NCBI GenBank assembly: GCA_019843655.1
Contig: JACDQD010000003.1
Span: 3,846,925 to 3,910,924 of the forward strand
Source of the DNA: Lethocerus indicus
Lineage: Eukaryota; Arthropoda; Insecta; Hemiptera; Belostomatidae
Direction of reading: 5' to 3'
Length of the DNA: 64,000 nucleotides
Shown here: positions 1 to 14,300 of the stretch, piece by piece
Layout of the letters: each line of letters opens with the position of its first letter
Numbering within the stretch: the first letter of the stretch is position 1
The notes under the pieces: generated by a model
Databases searched by the model: none
What the model was told of the DNA's origin: nothing
What the model saw: the letters and a program-made list of their open reading frames with translations, nothing else
Translations under genes and position numbers: made by a program

Positions 1-683
1 AATTAAAATAACAGCTAAATGTGACCATACACACTAGATATAAATGGTTTATTTCTAAATATAACACTTATTATTTGTTGTAGGAGAAATTTAATTCAGA
101 AAATTGTGGACTGGGTTTAATCATTGTTCAAAAGTACTAAACTGATACTAAGTACTTAAGAAATATCAACTATAGATATTCAACATTTAATTTTAAATGG
201 GTTAGAATAGAGATATTGAGTGCATAATATCACAAGTTATCTACTTGCACCAGACAGGATTTTTTTAAATTCAACAACCATTTTTCGTAAGAATAAAAAG
301 AATTGTGTATCACTTTTCAGGCAAACGTTTTGAGAATGTTGACAAGGTTAGGTTTGGAGAACGAGTAATATTTGTCTCCTAATACATACAATAGTAACTT
401 TTATAATTTTATGCTGTTTCAAAATTCGGATATTTCGTGAAATGCGTCCTATAAGGCTTATTCGTTAGATTAAAAAAATTAATATCGAAACAAATTTATA
501 TGTCCGAATAACGCATATCATATACACTTTAATTTTCAAAAATTATAAATAAAAATCACTTCATTGACACTAAAATTATTATTGTACTTTATGAAGTTTC
601 ATTAACTTTGGAGAACTTAATTTAAAATAATTTTGACATTAAATGTTAAATAACCTGGTCATGCCGATGTAAATCGCGGGAAC
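1..683. other. 5' flank of LIG1, no gene seen
   Basis: AT-rich sequence with no convincing coding stretch on either strand. It ends at the LIG1 start codon and presumably holds its promoter and 5' UTR; the bases just before the ATG (about 670-683) are locally GC-rich. No TATA box can be assigned with confidence in so AT-rich a background. Confidence 0.5.
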
Positions 684-3600
684 ATGTCCCAAAGGAGTAT
701 AACGTATGTATTATTTTAAGCATTTGTTTATCCTTTCATTCGTTATTTCTTTTACTTTGTGTTATGGTAGAAACTGTTTTTCATAGATTTTTCAACATGT
801 TTAACGTTACATAATTATAATTTGATTACAGTTAGTAATAGATTAGTGAGGTTGATGCTTCCATCTACCTATCCTTTCCAATAACAATTATTATAGTTTA
901 TATTATTAGTAAAATAACTGAGCGATCCATGTTGTGGATTGTTAAAATAACATTGATTATGAGAGTTGGGCCGGTGGAAATGTTAGTTTTTGAACTATTT
1001 CAAGTTTGTTCCCTGTTTCTTCAGGTCTTTCTTTAAGGCTGCCAACAGCGAAAAGTCGCCGGCGAAAGCGGAATCGCCACCTTCCGTATCATCACCAGAG
1101 ATTGTAGCCCAGTGGTATGTCTTTTCGCAAAATCATCGATTTTTCAACTCTTTAAATTTGTTAATACAACATGAACTTAGTGTTTAAAAATGGTACAGCC
1201 GTATTGCTGCGCGGTTCGGTTTTTGGACAGTCACTGTCCAGATTATTTGCTTTAAAAAACTGTAATCCAAAGAGAGCAGTGTTAGTTACTGGAAGTTTTT
1301 CATTGTGGAATAGCAGAAAGAATGGTGAGGATACACCTGTGAAAACATTGGCTGATTCCCCGTTGCGAACCTATCCAGGAAAAAGAAAACGTGCGCGTGT
1401 AATTAAAAGCGACAGTGAAGATGAAGACTCATCCAAAGCAAAGTATTTACATTTGCATGTTTTTTTCACTTGTTAATTGATTAATCTTTATAATATGTCA
1501 GTTATTTTTTATTATTCTGTTCTGTTCAGAGTATCAAATGTCGAGGAAAACAATGGGGAAACTGTTAAAAAGGAAATACAGTCTCCTGAAAATGTCAAAA
1601 TCAAGAAAAAAAGTAAGCATTATTGCAATCAATTATTTTTAATTTTGTTTTCAGTGATGTTTTGATCAAGTATATTGTGACAAATAATCGGCAGTGTGAT
1701 TAATTACTTATGATCTTCAATAATATAATGTTGTAATTAATAACTGAGTACAACAAACACAGTTGTTATTGTTGATTTCTTTTACTTATCACAAAGTAAA
1801 TGATATAAATTTCTGTTGTTCATTGTTTTAGAGCAACGGCCAGATGTAAATTCTGTTGACGATGCAGAACCTGATAAAAATGAATTCAAAGTGAAGGATG
1901 AAATCTCACCTGTTAAAAATGGGGAGGATCACAATGGAAAAAGCCCCGAGAGCCCTTCAGAAAGTTCTCCCAAAAATGAGAAAACTGATAATAAATCATC
2001 AAAGAAGGCAGTGCTTTCTTTTTTCAGTAAATGTAATTAAATGTGATTAATTTTCTTTAATCTGACAATGTATTTGTTTGTTATTCAGTCAAATAGATTC
2101 TGAATAAGTAATTTTTAGCATGTATAGATAACACTGGATAGTTCATTAGGAAGTATATCCATTTATGATGAAGGGATATCAGTGACAGCTGTACAACATA
2201 AAAGTAACATAAAACAGCTAATGTTATACATTATGAATTTACGTAATAATTTGAAGCAGTATTATATTAATCACTCACTTACTTGGTGTTATACCACATT
2301 CAGCCTCTCACAATTGAATCTATTTTAATTAAAGTTTAATTCCTTTTCACTTGATTATAGGTAACAAGAATATATCAAGTAATATTATTATTTACTCATG
2401 TAAATTCTATAAATAGACTAACTTTTAAAAGAAAAAAGTAAATGATTGGGTATGAAGTTATGATTTAACATCAATCACATTTAACAAGTATAAGACTATG
2501 AGAAGAGACTGGTTTACACTGATTATATTAACAATCTTTGTAGAGCTCCTAATCTAAATATAATAAACTGTTACATAATAATACGGTATAGAAATGTTAA
2601 TGTTTATTTGTTATGTTAATATAATTATGTTATGTTAATTTTTAAAAATTATTACTTCTGTTGTATAACGAGTTAATTTTTTTTCCAGCGACAGAAAAAA
2701 CCAAAGATAGTGACAAAAATTCATCAAAAGGAATTGATTATAACCCAAGTAAGGCAAAATATCATCCAATAGACGATGCTTGCTGGAAGCATGGAGAAAA
2801 GTAAATTCTTTTTATTTTTTTCCCACTTATTACTTATGTAATGTAGAAATAAGTGTCTGGGGTCTCATTATAAAAATCTAATTATTTTGGGTGTTTCGCT
2901 ACATTCAGAGCAGTACTGTTACTTCTGTGCTTTATACTGAGAAAAAGGGAGAATACAGAGCCATAATTCAAACAGTTGCAGAATTTAGTTACCATGCATT
3001 GTGTGTCTAATACATGCTTAGTAAGCATGATTGTTTTACATATGTATAATTCATTCTGTATTATTTTGTGTTTCATTATTAATTCTAGTTATATAAGCTT
3101 AGAACCAAAATGATTATTTATTTTGTTAAGTTTTATTACTGTCCTTCATTTAGACTTTTGTTGCATTATTTTAATTTGGAATTTAATTTTCCCAGACTCC
3201 CATATATAGCCTTGGCAAAGACACTGGAGAAAATTGAAGGTATCAGCGCTAGACTCAAAATGATAGAAATTCTCAGCAATTATTTTCGTTCTGTTATTGT
3301 ACTTTCACCTGAAGATTTTCTGCCTTCGGTTTACCTTTGTTTAAATAAACTGGCTCCTGCTTACAAAGGAATTGAACTTGGGATTGCCGAAACCAGTTTA
3401 ATGAAGGTCTGTAATTATTAATTTGTAAATTCTTAATAGTCCTCACTATTATTGTCTAGTTATTGTAAGAGAAAAAATCAATTGTACCCTTTAGATGCAC
3501 CTAAATAATGTTAAGGTATCAAATATATAATCACCTGCAAATATTGTTAACGATCATATTTATTGCCACTCATATAGCTATAAAATGAAAAGACCCCTAT

Positions 3601-6600
3601 CATAATCTGTAGTTAAAATATTTTTCAGTAGTAATACAGAATTTATTAATAAAAAATGTATACCTCGTATATGTTTTATAAGGGAACCTTGTTCTTTCTG
3701 ACAAGTTTAAAATATTCAATGCAGGTGCAGCCTGAATCACATTCAGTTGGACAGGGCCTGCTGAAATGCCGAGAATTGAAATTACAAGGGATATAAAATG
3801 TATACCAGCCAATCTGAACTTAATATTTGTTGTATAGGCAATAGCACAAAGCACAGGGCGCACTGTGGCCCAAATTAAATCCGATATCGGGGTGCTCGGC
3901 GATTTAGGACTTGTGGCCGAGCAGAGCAAGTGTTCTCAACGAACAATGTTTGCACCTCCGCCGCTCACAATCTCTGGTGTATTTACAAAATTGAAGGAAA
4001 TCGCACAGATGACTGGACACGCAGTAAGTAAACATTCTGTACAATATAGGTTATCTCTATCAATTCAGAATCCCAATATATTTTATGTACTTCCTGTAAT
4101 TAAAAAAAAATTAGAAAACAAAATAATAAAAAAAAGCACACCAATTAAAATAATATTATACATAGGACACACAAAGGGATTTATGTTGTCATAATTTTTC
4201 TGTCTTCTATTTGCTCTTATAAACATTATTTGCCTAAATATGACAGTAATTAAGTGAAATAATGTTTATATTATAAACAGTACAGTTTACATTGGACAGT
4301 TCTAGAATCTGTGACTCTTTGCGTAAGAAATTATATATATATAGCAAAATTAACTCTAGAGAATTATGTTAGGGTAAAAATTTGCACAAAAAACCCCTTG
4401 ACATATAGGCTTTTTACAATGACTTATTTTAACATGTCAGCTGCATTGCTAACCCTGTCAATTGACTACTAACTACTCTGATGACAGTGCAGTGATTTCG
4501 GCATATGATATAATTATGATCGTAACTGCAGTGTGTTACTGAATACTACTTCTATTTAAATATATGTAACTAATATGCTGCAATATGTTGCTCTCTTTTT
4601 TCTTTTTTAGTCACAAGGAAAAAAGGTTGATAAAATACAGACAATGTTTGTAGCTTGTCGGGGCTGCGAAGCAAGGTACCTCATAAGATCGTTGGCTGGT
4701 AAATTGCGAATTGGGCTTGCAGAACAGTCTGTGTTGCAGGTAATATTTCTAACTGTGCTTTGGTGTAGCTCAATGGCAAGTAATTTTACATACTTGTTTA
4801 GTTTTTAAGTTTTTAAATACAGTTCAGACTTACAGACGTAAATGCAGCTATCTTCTTATTACAGTGCAAAACTTGCAGATATGATATGCTGTTTTTAATT
4901 ACATCTATTTTACTATTAATTAAATGCATATTTTGAAATTGTTGTAACACAAATTGGAAATTCCATGTTGCAGGCAATGGCCTTAGCTTGTGTCACAACT
5001 CCTCCAAATCAGGATTATCCCCCTGAAATTATAGATGCTTCAAAGGGCAAGACACCTGAAAAGTTCAAGGCACTATTGGATGAGAAAGCTCTTATACTTA
5101 AAACAACTTATTGGTACATAGCACTTTAGTCAAGATACAAAGCTTTTAAAAATAAAATATTTGCAAAACCAAACCACCAAAGTATTTTTGCTCATTGCTA
5201 ATATTTAGAAGAATAAAATAAGGTGTTTGCAAGAAGTCTGTAGTTATTTATCTGCTAAGACTTCTTTCTAATTGCAAATTTAAATACACTATGAGTTAGT
5301 GCATGTTTTGTTTTCATTATGAATTTTTTGTAATGCTAATTAAGAAGAAAATGTTCTTCAAACTCAGGTTTTGAAACCACATTTTTACTTGTTTGTCTCT
5401 AAGATTTTCTAATTTTCTTTACAGCGAGTGCCCTAATTATGACATGATAGTCCCAATACTTTTAAACAAAGGTATTGATGTTCTTCCAGAGCATTGTAAA
5501 CTGACTCCCGGAATACCTTTAAAGCCTATGTTGGCTCATCCGACCAAAGGTGTACACGAAGTTTTCCATAGGTTTGAAGATGTAAAATTTACCTGTGAGT
5601 GGAAATATGATGGAGAAAGGGCACAGGTATGTCTGTTTTATCCTGCACCATTTTAAGATCTGTGATGATTCAGAACATTATTGTTGCAGTCATATAGGCA
5701 GATATTGGCTTCTGTTAATTGAGAATCTTTGCTTTCTTCTTTGTGCAGATACACCTTGCTGAAGATGGGAAAATATCAATATACAGCAGAAACCAGGAAG
5801 ACAACACAAGTAAATATCCTGATGTTGTTTCGAGACTAAACGCAACATTGGGAGACAATGTGAAATCGTGTATTCTTGATACAGAGGCTGTAGCTTGGGA
5901 TATAGAGAATGAAAAAATAAGGCCATTTCAAGTATTGACTACTAGAAAGCGTAAGGTGAAAATCTGGAATTTTTTGGGCGTTATAAAAAATATTTTAACC
6001 ACTTTGTTACATGTTAGCGTCATGAAGTTAATTGTATTAGAAGTGATAGTGAAATCACCCATTCCTCCTTTGAAGTAGTTATAATACATAGTTTTATACA
6101 ATGTTGTTCTGAATGTTGTAGAGTCAAGTAGTTATGGCATGCCTGGTACCGATCAAACAATCTCTAATCATTATTACTACAACTGTTAATTTCAAGTAAA
6201 AAATTAGAAATAAATAAAATTTTAGGCCTAACATAAAAACCAATGCTTGAGCAGATACAATCGTAGAAAAAGTATTGTTCCAATGCCAAGGAGAGTCTTA
6301 GGTTTTAGATAAACTTTAATGCATTTTCTGTTTAAATGGACATTAGTTCTTCACCATTGTATTCTTTTTGTTCATTTTCAGTTATAATTATAACTCCCCA
6401 TTGAGGATGAGTCTCTTTTAAATCCTTGTACTTATAGAACAATTTAATAATATACAGTATTTTTCTTGATGTTCTGATAACATGGTCAGGATGAATATTT
6501 CTTTCTTCTATACATGTTAGAAAAAATATTTAATGGCTAACTTTATTATTTGATTTCCATGTATTATTTTTATTATAATTGAATTTAATTTTTGCATTTA

Positions 6601-9020
6601 TTATAATTGAGTTCTTGTACGGCTTGTTTATTTATTACATATTTTCAATTTTGTAGGATGCGAATGAGGCTGAAATAAAGGTTCAGGTGTGTATCTTCAT
6701 GTTTGATCTTTTGTATCTGAATGGTGAACCGCTGGTAAAACAACCTCTGCAACATCGGAGACAGCTTTTAAAGGACAATTTTAGAGAGGTCAAGGGCCAG
6801 TGGGTGTTCGCAACAAGTCTTGACACAACAAAGATGGAGGAAGTTCAAGAATTTTTGGAAGAGTCAGTCAAAGGTACAATATTGTACAAAAAAAATTATA
6901 TCGTTACATGCTTAGTATTCAGTTTTTGGTGGAACAGAACCTTTTGTATCCTAGTTACTGATCCATTCATTGGATTCCTTTATATTTTTATTTGCATGAA
7001 CCAAGATATTCCTTGTTTTTTCGTAAAAAAAAAATTGTTTACAGTTTCCACCCTTTTCTCATGTTTTAACGTCTGCTAAAGAGGAACACCATTGTTGGCT
7101 AGTATTTATACTAGCGTTGAATAGACCCTCAATAGGTTTCTGATAAAGTAGTTATTCTTGAAGCCCATATTTTCAATTAAAATCAAGATACTTGAACATC
7201 CAGCAAATTAAAATTCATTTTGTGTCTTACAGAATGTCTGTTCAATCTCAGCCAGTGTATAACTACATTTTTGTTGTCTTTCGTTTGTATTTCATTATTC
7301 TAGCAGGACTGTGATGAGGCAATATAAAATGGTCTGCATGTTAGTAAGCTAATAAATAATTATTAAATTCTATTTTGTTCGAGATGAGCAATTGATTGAT
7401 GAGCAATGTTGTTAAACTGTTTTTGATAGTGTGGAAGACTTAGGTTTCTACCCAGGCACCACGAGAAGATTAACGTGATTTAATAAAATAAATTTACAAA
7501 ATCCATAGTTGAACTTTTCAGTCGATTGATAAATAATGTACCTGCCATTTACTCCCTCCTGTACAAGTGGTAAGGTAATACATATAGAGTTCATGATGTT
7601 TGTATTTACATTGACCTTTATTTCAGGGAACTGTGAAGGACTCATGGTGAAAACACTAGAGGAAGAAGCGACATATGAAATAGCCAAACGTTCTCGCAAT
7701 TGGTTAAAACTGAAAAAGGATTATGTGGATGGAGTTGGGGACAGTATTGATGTTGTAGTGATAGGTGGCTATTTGGGCAAGGGCAAGAGGACTGGATTCT
7801 ATGGTGGTTTCCTGCTGGCCTGTTACGATCCGGACAATGAAGAGTTTCAGTCTGTCTGCAAGGTTTATCTGCTGATACTGTTGTAAAATTCAATATTAAA
7901 TTCGCACGCAGATGAAGAATATCTTCATGAACCCTCCGGGATTTTAGTCCCATACCTCAACCACTTAACCTTTCGTAAAAGTTTTAATTATAGAATTTGT
8001 TAGTTTTCACTGGAAACTGACAGGCATTACACAGAGGTTTTTTAGGTGCCAAAATGCCAGTATATTGTTAGTTTATCCCGCCTTACTTAAATGAGGTTTT
8101 ATTTTTTAGATAGGAACAGGATTCAGTGATGAAGACCTGAAGAACCATTCGGAATTTTTCAAGGAGCACATTGTCAGTGAACCAAAATCCTATTACCGGT
8201 ATGATAGTTCCCATGAACCGGATCATTGGTTCAATGCAGTTCAAGTTTGGGAAATAAAATGTGCTGATTTGTCCCTGTCACCAGTGCACAGAGCAGCCTC
8301 CGGCATTGTAAGTGACTTGTGTCTTTTATTTTATTATAAAAATACATGCTATAAGAAATTATAGCACAGGCAGTATTTTAAAATTGTCCAGCAGCAAATG
8401 TTTCCCTAATTATCAACACATTACTTATATAAGATCCTCACACCTGTCACGCTTGTTATTCTCATACATTTGTTATTACAAAACAGCATTCTTTTTGTTA
8501 GAGCAATTGGCAGCTTATGGCCAGTTATACACTAGCAAATATTTAAATTGAGAAATGTACAAAAATATCTCATCTAATCAACAGTATCTGAGGTTCTTAT
8601 AATTGGGTTTTATGCACGACTGAATTTTGCACCAATTTGTAATATTCTATAGAAATATTTTAATTGTTCTATAGGTGGATCCGGAAAAAGGTATTTCACT
8701 GAGATTCCCACGATTTTTACGAGTTCGAGAAGATAAATCTGCCGAAGATGCTACGTCTGCACAACAAGTAAGTTGAATATACTTATAGCTATCTCTCTTC
8801 CTGGGTTAATTTGTTGTTAAAATAGATATTTAAATAATTAAAAAATATGGTGAAAACATCTGGATGAATAGTTTTCCTCCTTCTATAACAAATATGAATT
8901 TTGAATATGTTATTTTAATAAGAATACCTATTGCAGATTGCTGACATGTATCGCAATCAAGATCAAATAAAAAATCAACAGAAAGATGCAAATAAACTTG
9001 CAGAAGAAGACTTTTATTAA
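684..9020 (+). CDS. LIG1: DNA ligase 1, ATP-dependent (complete, 17 exons)
   Basis: Seals nicks in Okazaki fragments and in excision repair in the nucleus. Exons: 684-703, 1025-1114, 1314-1442, 1530-1612, 1832-2026, 2689-2800, 3196-3406, 3838-4023, 4611-4739, 4974-5113, 5425-5626, 5749-5955, 6657-6873, 7627-7862, 8110-8307, 8675-8767, 8937-9020. Phases agree throughout and give 843 aa (human about 919). The start is fixed by a 20-nt exon that, joined to exon 2, makes MSQRSITSFFKAA, the PCNA-binding (PIP) N-terminus of LIG1. A charged, disordered region follows with a second SFF motif (AVLSFFS, exon 5). Then come the DNA-binding domain (from [10 protein letters not shown], exon 6), the adenylation domain with the catalytic Lys in [10 protein letters not shown] (Lys492, codon 5603-5605) and SRNQEDNT, and the OB domain ([34 protein letters not shown]). 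It ends in EEDFY. The exon 3 acceptor is ambiguous by 3 nt; the alternative creates a stop. Paralogues LIG3 and LIG4 lack this N-terminus. Confidence 0.96.
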
Positions 9021-9846
9021 AGAGCAGAGGTGTGCAATTGCAGTTGAACATTCACTGATGATTGTCAAAATATTGTTGATCAGTTAATTGTGTAAGTTTG
9101 TTTTATATAAATGCCATAAATACAATTTATAGGTGATTTTTTTTTAATTATAAAAAAACTTTAGTATACCATTAATTAAATAAAAAATTGTTTGTATATA
9201 TACTCAGGAATAGAAAACTTAAAATGTATATTTTTTATTGATAAATATATATTCTTAAGACAAAACAATGTCTTTTGTTTCAATATAGCCAGATATCATG
9301 TACACAATACAAAATACTTTTCCTACACACACATATGTATTGAAAAGTGAAAAATCAATCAAAACAACAACTTCAATTCAATTATTTATCTTATATTTAT
9401 TTATCTTAATGATTCTATTGGATGTGTTTTTATCCCACATATAGATTTAATGTCTTACATAAAAAAAGATATGAATAAATTTAAGATATATGACAAAATA
9501 ATTAATCATTTTTTTAGATTGTAATGTTAAACAAAATAATACTTCAACAAAATCAAAATTTTTTAAATATTTATCAAATTGATTAAGCGACGTCATACTA
9601 TTTCTGACAGGTTTAATTTTCCTAATTAACTTTGTACAGTTTCTTAACATCTGAGAGGATATTTTGCCTTCGATCTATGAAATACAAATCGTAAAAATTA
9701 AAAGAGAAACACGGTATAACCCCACTCAGTGTTTCAAAAATAATTAATATTCATGTAATTATAAATGAATGAGGTAAGGAAGAAAAAACCATTTTTTCCC
9801 CTCTGGAGTTGAAATTGGTTCACACCATTAAAAGAGCTATTATAAC
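9021..9846. other. Tail-to-tail spacer between LIG1 and PRPF19
   Basis: It holds the 3' UTRs of both converging genes. An AATAAA on the + strand at 9179-9184, 159 bases after the LIG1 stop, is a plausible poly(A) signal. TTTATT sequences near 9395-9405 could serve PRPF19 on the minus strand. No other gene is seen. Confidence 0.55.
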
Positions 9847-11262
9847 TTAAACACTGTAAAGTTTTAATGTTCTGTCCATACTAGTTGATGCAATAAATTG
9901 GGCATTCCTTCCAAACCTGACACCAGTGGCCATGGCCGTGTGGTCATTGAACACTTTCAATTCTTGCCACTGTTTGCACAAATAGACTCTGTAACAAATT
10001 CAAAGTTATTAATAAAACAGCAATGCTTATTTTTATATCCATTTACTCTTATTGATGTCATGGACAGGGGCTTAAGTTCATGTATTATACCAGGGCACAT
10101 ATGAATTAAGGATTACACAATAAATAATATATTATTAACAACTATTGCTTGTTAATTTCAACAAAGAATTATACAATCTTAAAGTAAAAAAGAAAGACAC
10201 CAAGATCAAGAGAAAAGAATATAATTCTTGGCCAGTAACATTTAAGTCAAATATGAATTTGAAATAACAGTACTGAATTTCAAGTAGTACAATCTGTTAA
10301 CTATCCATTGTTCATGATACATAAAATATTTAATTTGTTTTGAATATAACTATTTACAATCTGTAAATTCTATATTGGTACAAGTCGTGAATTTTATGGT
10401 TAACAGGCAAAGATAAGTACTGAACCCTGGTAAGGTCCTGGTTAAGTACTGCAGGAGTACTATTTTCAATGGGTAGTTCAGACAGTGAATTTTAGATTTG
10501 TGAAAAATGGAAAAAGTACATATAGTACATTAATAATAAATACCTGATATCAGTTCCAGCGACTGCCAAATAAGTACCACTCTGGTCAAAACACAAATCT
10601 TTAATTTCGTAGCCTTCATCTAACTGCAACGTTTTGAAATTTTTCAATTTTCTCAAATCCCACAATTTGATGCATGCGTCATCAGCCGCCGTTGCCAAAT
10701 AGTAACCGTTTTCGGAGAATGAAATTGCCGTTATCGGACCTGAGTGACCTGAATAGACACAAAAATTTACAAAATAAAAGATTTTTAAAAATTTACAGCA
10801 TTTTCAGAACAAGTAATAATAAATATAGACAAACTGATACAATAACACCTGTGGTTTTTTTTAACAATCACTATATTGATTAAGGTAAACATTTCAAAAT
10901 TATATTTTCTATTGATTCTTCAATAGATTCTTCTTGAAAAGTTATTAGCCACACATAAACTTTTCTAGAGGATGGCATTTTTACTGTTTCATGTTTATTT
11001 AAACTCTTCTTTGAATAATAATCAGAAATCTAAATAAAATTAATCCTTGGATCTCAAAAATTTACAAATGCTCAAATTGTAGCCAAGTAATATCAGGTCA
11101 ACATGTTTGGAAACAGGTTCTCATATTATCATACAATATAATAGGTATTTCATTACTTTTAAAAAGGATAAAAACCATAGAAAGTTTTAGGATGTGTACT
11201 ACATCCAGTTTAGGGTGTGCGTGTTTTAGGAATGTTCATACATTTTGAAATTAAAATAATTT

Positions 11263-11322
<60 letters not shown>

Positions 11323-14300
11323 ATTATAACAAAATACTAATCATAGCTTGCCATTCATCTATAGAAGTAATACACACATGCTCTACCTAAGCCACTGAGG
11401 CTCCTTAACATAATTTAAATCACTGTTTAGTGTGATCAGAATAACAACTGAATGTATAACAACTAAATAGCAGTTTCCATGGATGGGTAAAAAGTTAAAA
11501 CATATACCTGGGAAATTTGCAACATTAGACTGTTCTTTAAGATCCCAAATTTTGACCTGTGAGTCAGAAGTTCCAGTACCAAAAATAAGGCCATCGGGGT
11601 GAAACTGAGCAGTCGTAAGAGCAACACCACCGGCTCCATCAGAAACCTGGACATTAAACAAAATATTATAATATGATAAAAAAATATAATAAAACAAAAA
11701 ATCAAAAGAATAAATAATTAAAAAATTAAATAAGATCAAAAAATATAATAAAATCTTTAAATCAGGTTTGGAGGTAAACTCAAATGTCCTCCTATGACTC
11801 TAGCAGGTTCACATCAACAAAAATTGTAATAAATTGTTGCTGTGAACATGCAAGACTCATTGGAGGACATTCGATTTAAATATTTTATAACAACTATAAT
11901 TATATGCTATAATGAATTATGATGCTGATAGTGAAACAAACCTTTGTGAGAAGTCTGCCTGACCGAATATCCGAAAATGCCCAATGTTGATCTGTTGATG
12001 TTGACAGTACATAGTCCCCTGTCGGATGAAGTGAAAGACCAGTGACCGGAGCATCGTGAGCACGTAACAATTGTAAAGGCTGTGAATTGGGCACATTCCA
12101 AACTCGAATTGTCGTATCAGGTGATCCCGTTATGACTATATCCTATAACAGATATTATGGTACGTAAATATTAAAATTAATACGCATTTTTGGTGGGAGA
12201 TTTATTCGTACAATAAATTATGAAAAATATCGCTATTAATATTGCACAATGCTTCACAATTTATAAGAATGTGGCTATACAGCTTATTACTGTATGAGTA
12301 CACTGTTTATTTGTGTGGAGGGTTTCCACAAAGGTATGGAATATCACCAGCATCAAAATTGACTGTTTCCACTGTCCTAATTGCATAATTTTTTACAACA
12401 AATATATTCATCACGAGTAATTGTTTACAAAATGATAATAAATCTGGAGTGTTTTATTGCCTTCAAAGAATACACTTCTGTATTGAAGTTTTGGTTTGCT
12501 TAATATGGTAATAAGATTCTAACATCATTTCAAAATAAAATTGTTAATGCAGTGTTATACTTCTCTATATATGGAGTTAATTCTCAAGTGAGACAACAAG
12601 TAGAATTCAAATTGACAATTTTTCTTTTTTTTATCATTTTAAAATTTAAATTAAAGTAATTAAAAAATCCGGACTCACTTGTATTTGCGGAGTTAACACA
12701 AGTCTGAGACTCTTTTGATAGTAATTTTTCAATCAATATGACATGCCAGGTTTAAAATGTTGAAACCTCTCGGAACAAGTATAAAAACAATCCGTACATA
12801 TTTAGGATTTTGTTTTCCAATTAGGCCTTCCGTTATAAAATATGACAGTTTAGCCTAGAATTTGAAAGGTTATTTTAAAATTGAGTATACTGCTTACTGT
12901 CCAAATAATAATTAGTCTTAAATTATTATAGGCCCACAATTTAAATTTGTTTTTAACTACCTGAAATTATCAGAAAATTAATGAAATAGAAGAGAAAAAT
13001 ATTTAATATATCTGTTTCCATCCTATCTAGATATCTGAGACCATTAGACCAAAGGTTAGCCCCGTTATATTGAATATTTTGGAAAAATAAATGGAAAATT
13101 AAAATAAGTTACTTCATACCAAAATGAACTCATGCCAATTTAAACCAAGATTTATATAAACAGGGATAGTGAGAAATTTGAAATCCTTGCAAAAATTACA
13201 AATATCAACCTATCAAGGAACCTACGACTGAAAAGTAAGTATTCTAACCACTCACAACGGAGAGAAGAGGGTATCAGAATTAACTGTTAATACATGAAAG
13301 GTTTATACCTCATCGGGATGATATATAACACGGCTGACTTTCTTCGTATGGCCTTTCAATATGGCAACAACTTGTTCGGTGTCCTTGTTGAAAACCGTTG
13401 CATTTCTATCATTTCCACCCGTGAGAATCTTGCTAGTGTCAGCACTGTGAATATCCAAAGACAATATACCTGGTACTGATGCACTGTGTAAACCCTGAAA
13501 AAGACAATTGAAACATCAGTTTAATCACCTTCAAATGGCGAGGTTTAGGCTAATTACACAGACCTCTTTTAAAATTAAAAGATGAAAAAAAAATGTTAGA
13601 TGCACATATCTACATAAATTACATGCATTTGATGCATTTATATACTAAAAAAATAAATAGAACGTGTGTAAAATAGTGAGCCTCTAAACCACTTATTTTA
13701 TTCCTTAAATTTATTTTGAATTCATTAAAAAAATAGGTTCAACTGGAAAACAAACAAAAAATAAAAATGATTTGTAAATGAACTCCATAATATTTAAAAT
13801 GAACAATATAATGATTTACTATTCAATAATATTGCAATGCACATAATGATATTACTTCTTAGTAGCCTAAAGCAGGTTTAAATATCATTTTATTGCAATT
13901 ACTAACAAATTTTCAGCATTAATTATGACTGTATTTATTTACATATATTTTTATTAGTTCAATAGTGATGTTACAAATCACCCACAACAAAATTGTTTGT
14001 AGTTCAAAGTAATTACTATATCGAAATTCCAGGTTCATTACACACTATGTAAATCCAATTTTCAACACTAGACAAAATTTTAATAATTGGAACACATCAA
14101 CTATACTTACCGGATGTGAGGCAACAGTTCTGTAGTTTCTGATGGTATCGTGAGGGACAAGATCCTCAGGTACAGTTCGCCCTCGTTTCTTTCTTTCCTG
14201 AGTTAAAACTGTGGCTTTGTCTTGGAGTTTCTGAATTACCTCGGCCGACATACCAGCCTGTTCTGTAGGCTGATTGGCCACACCACCAGCTTCAACCGCA

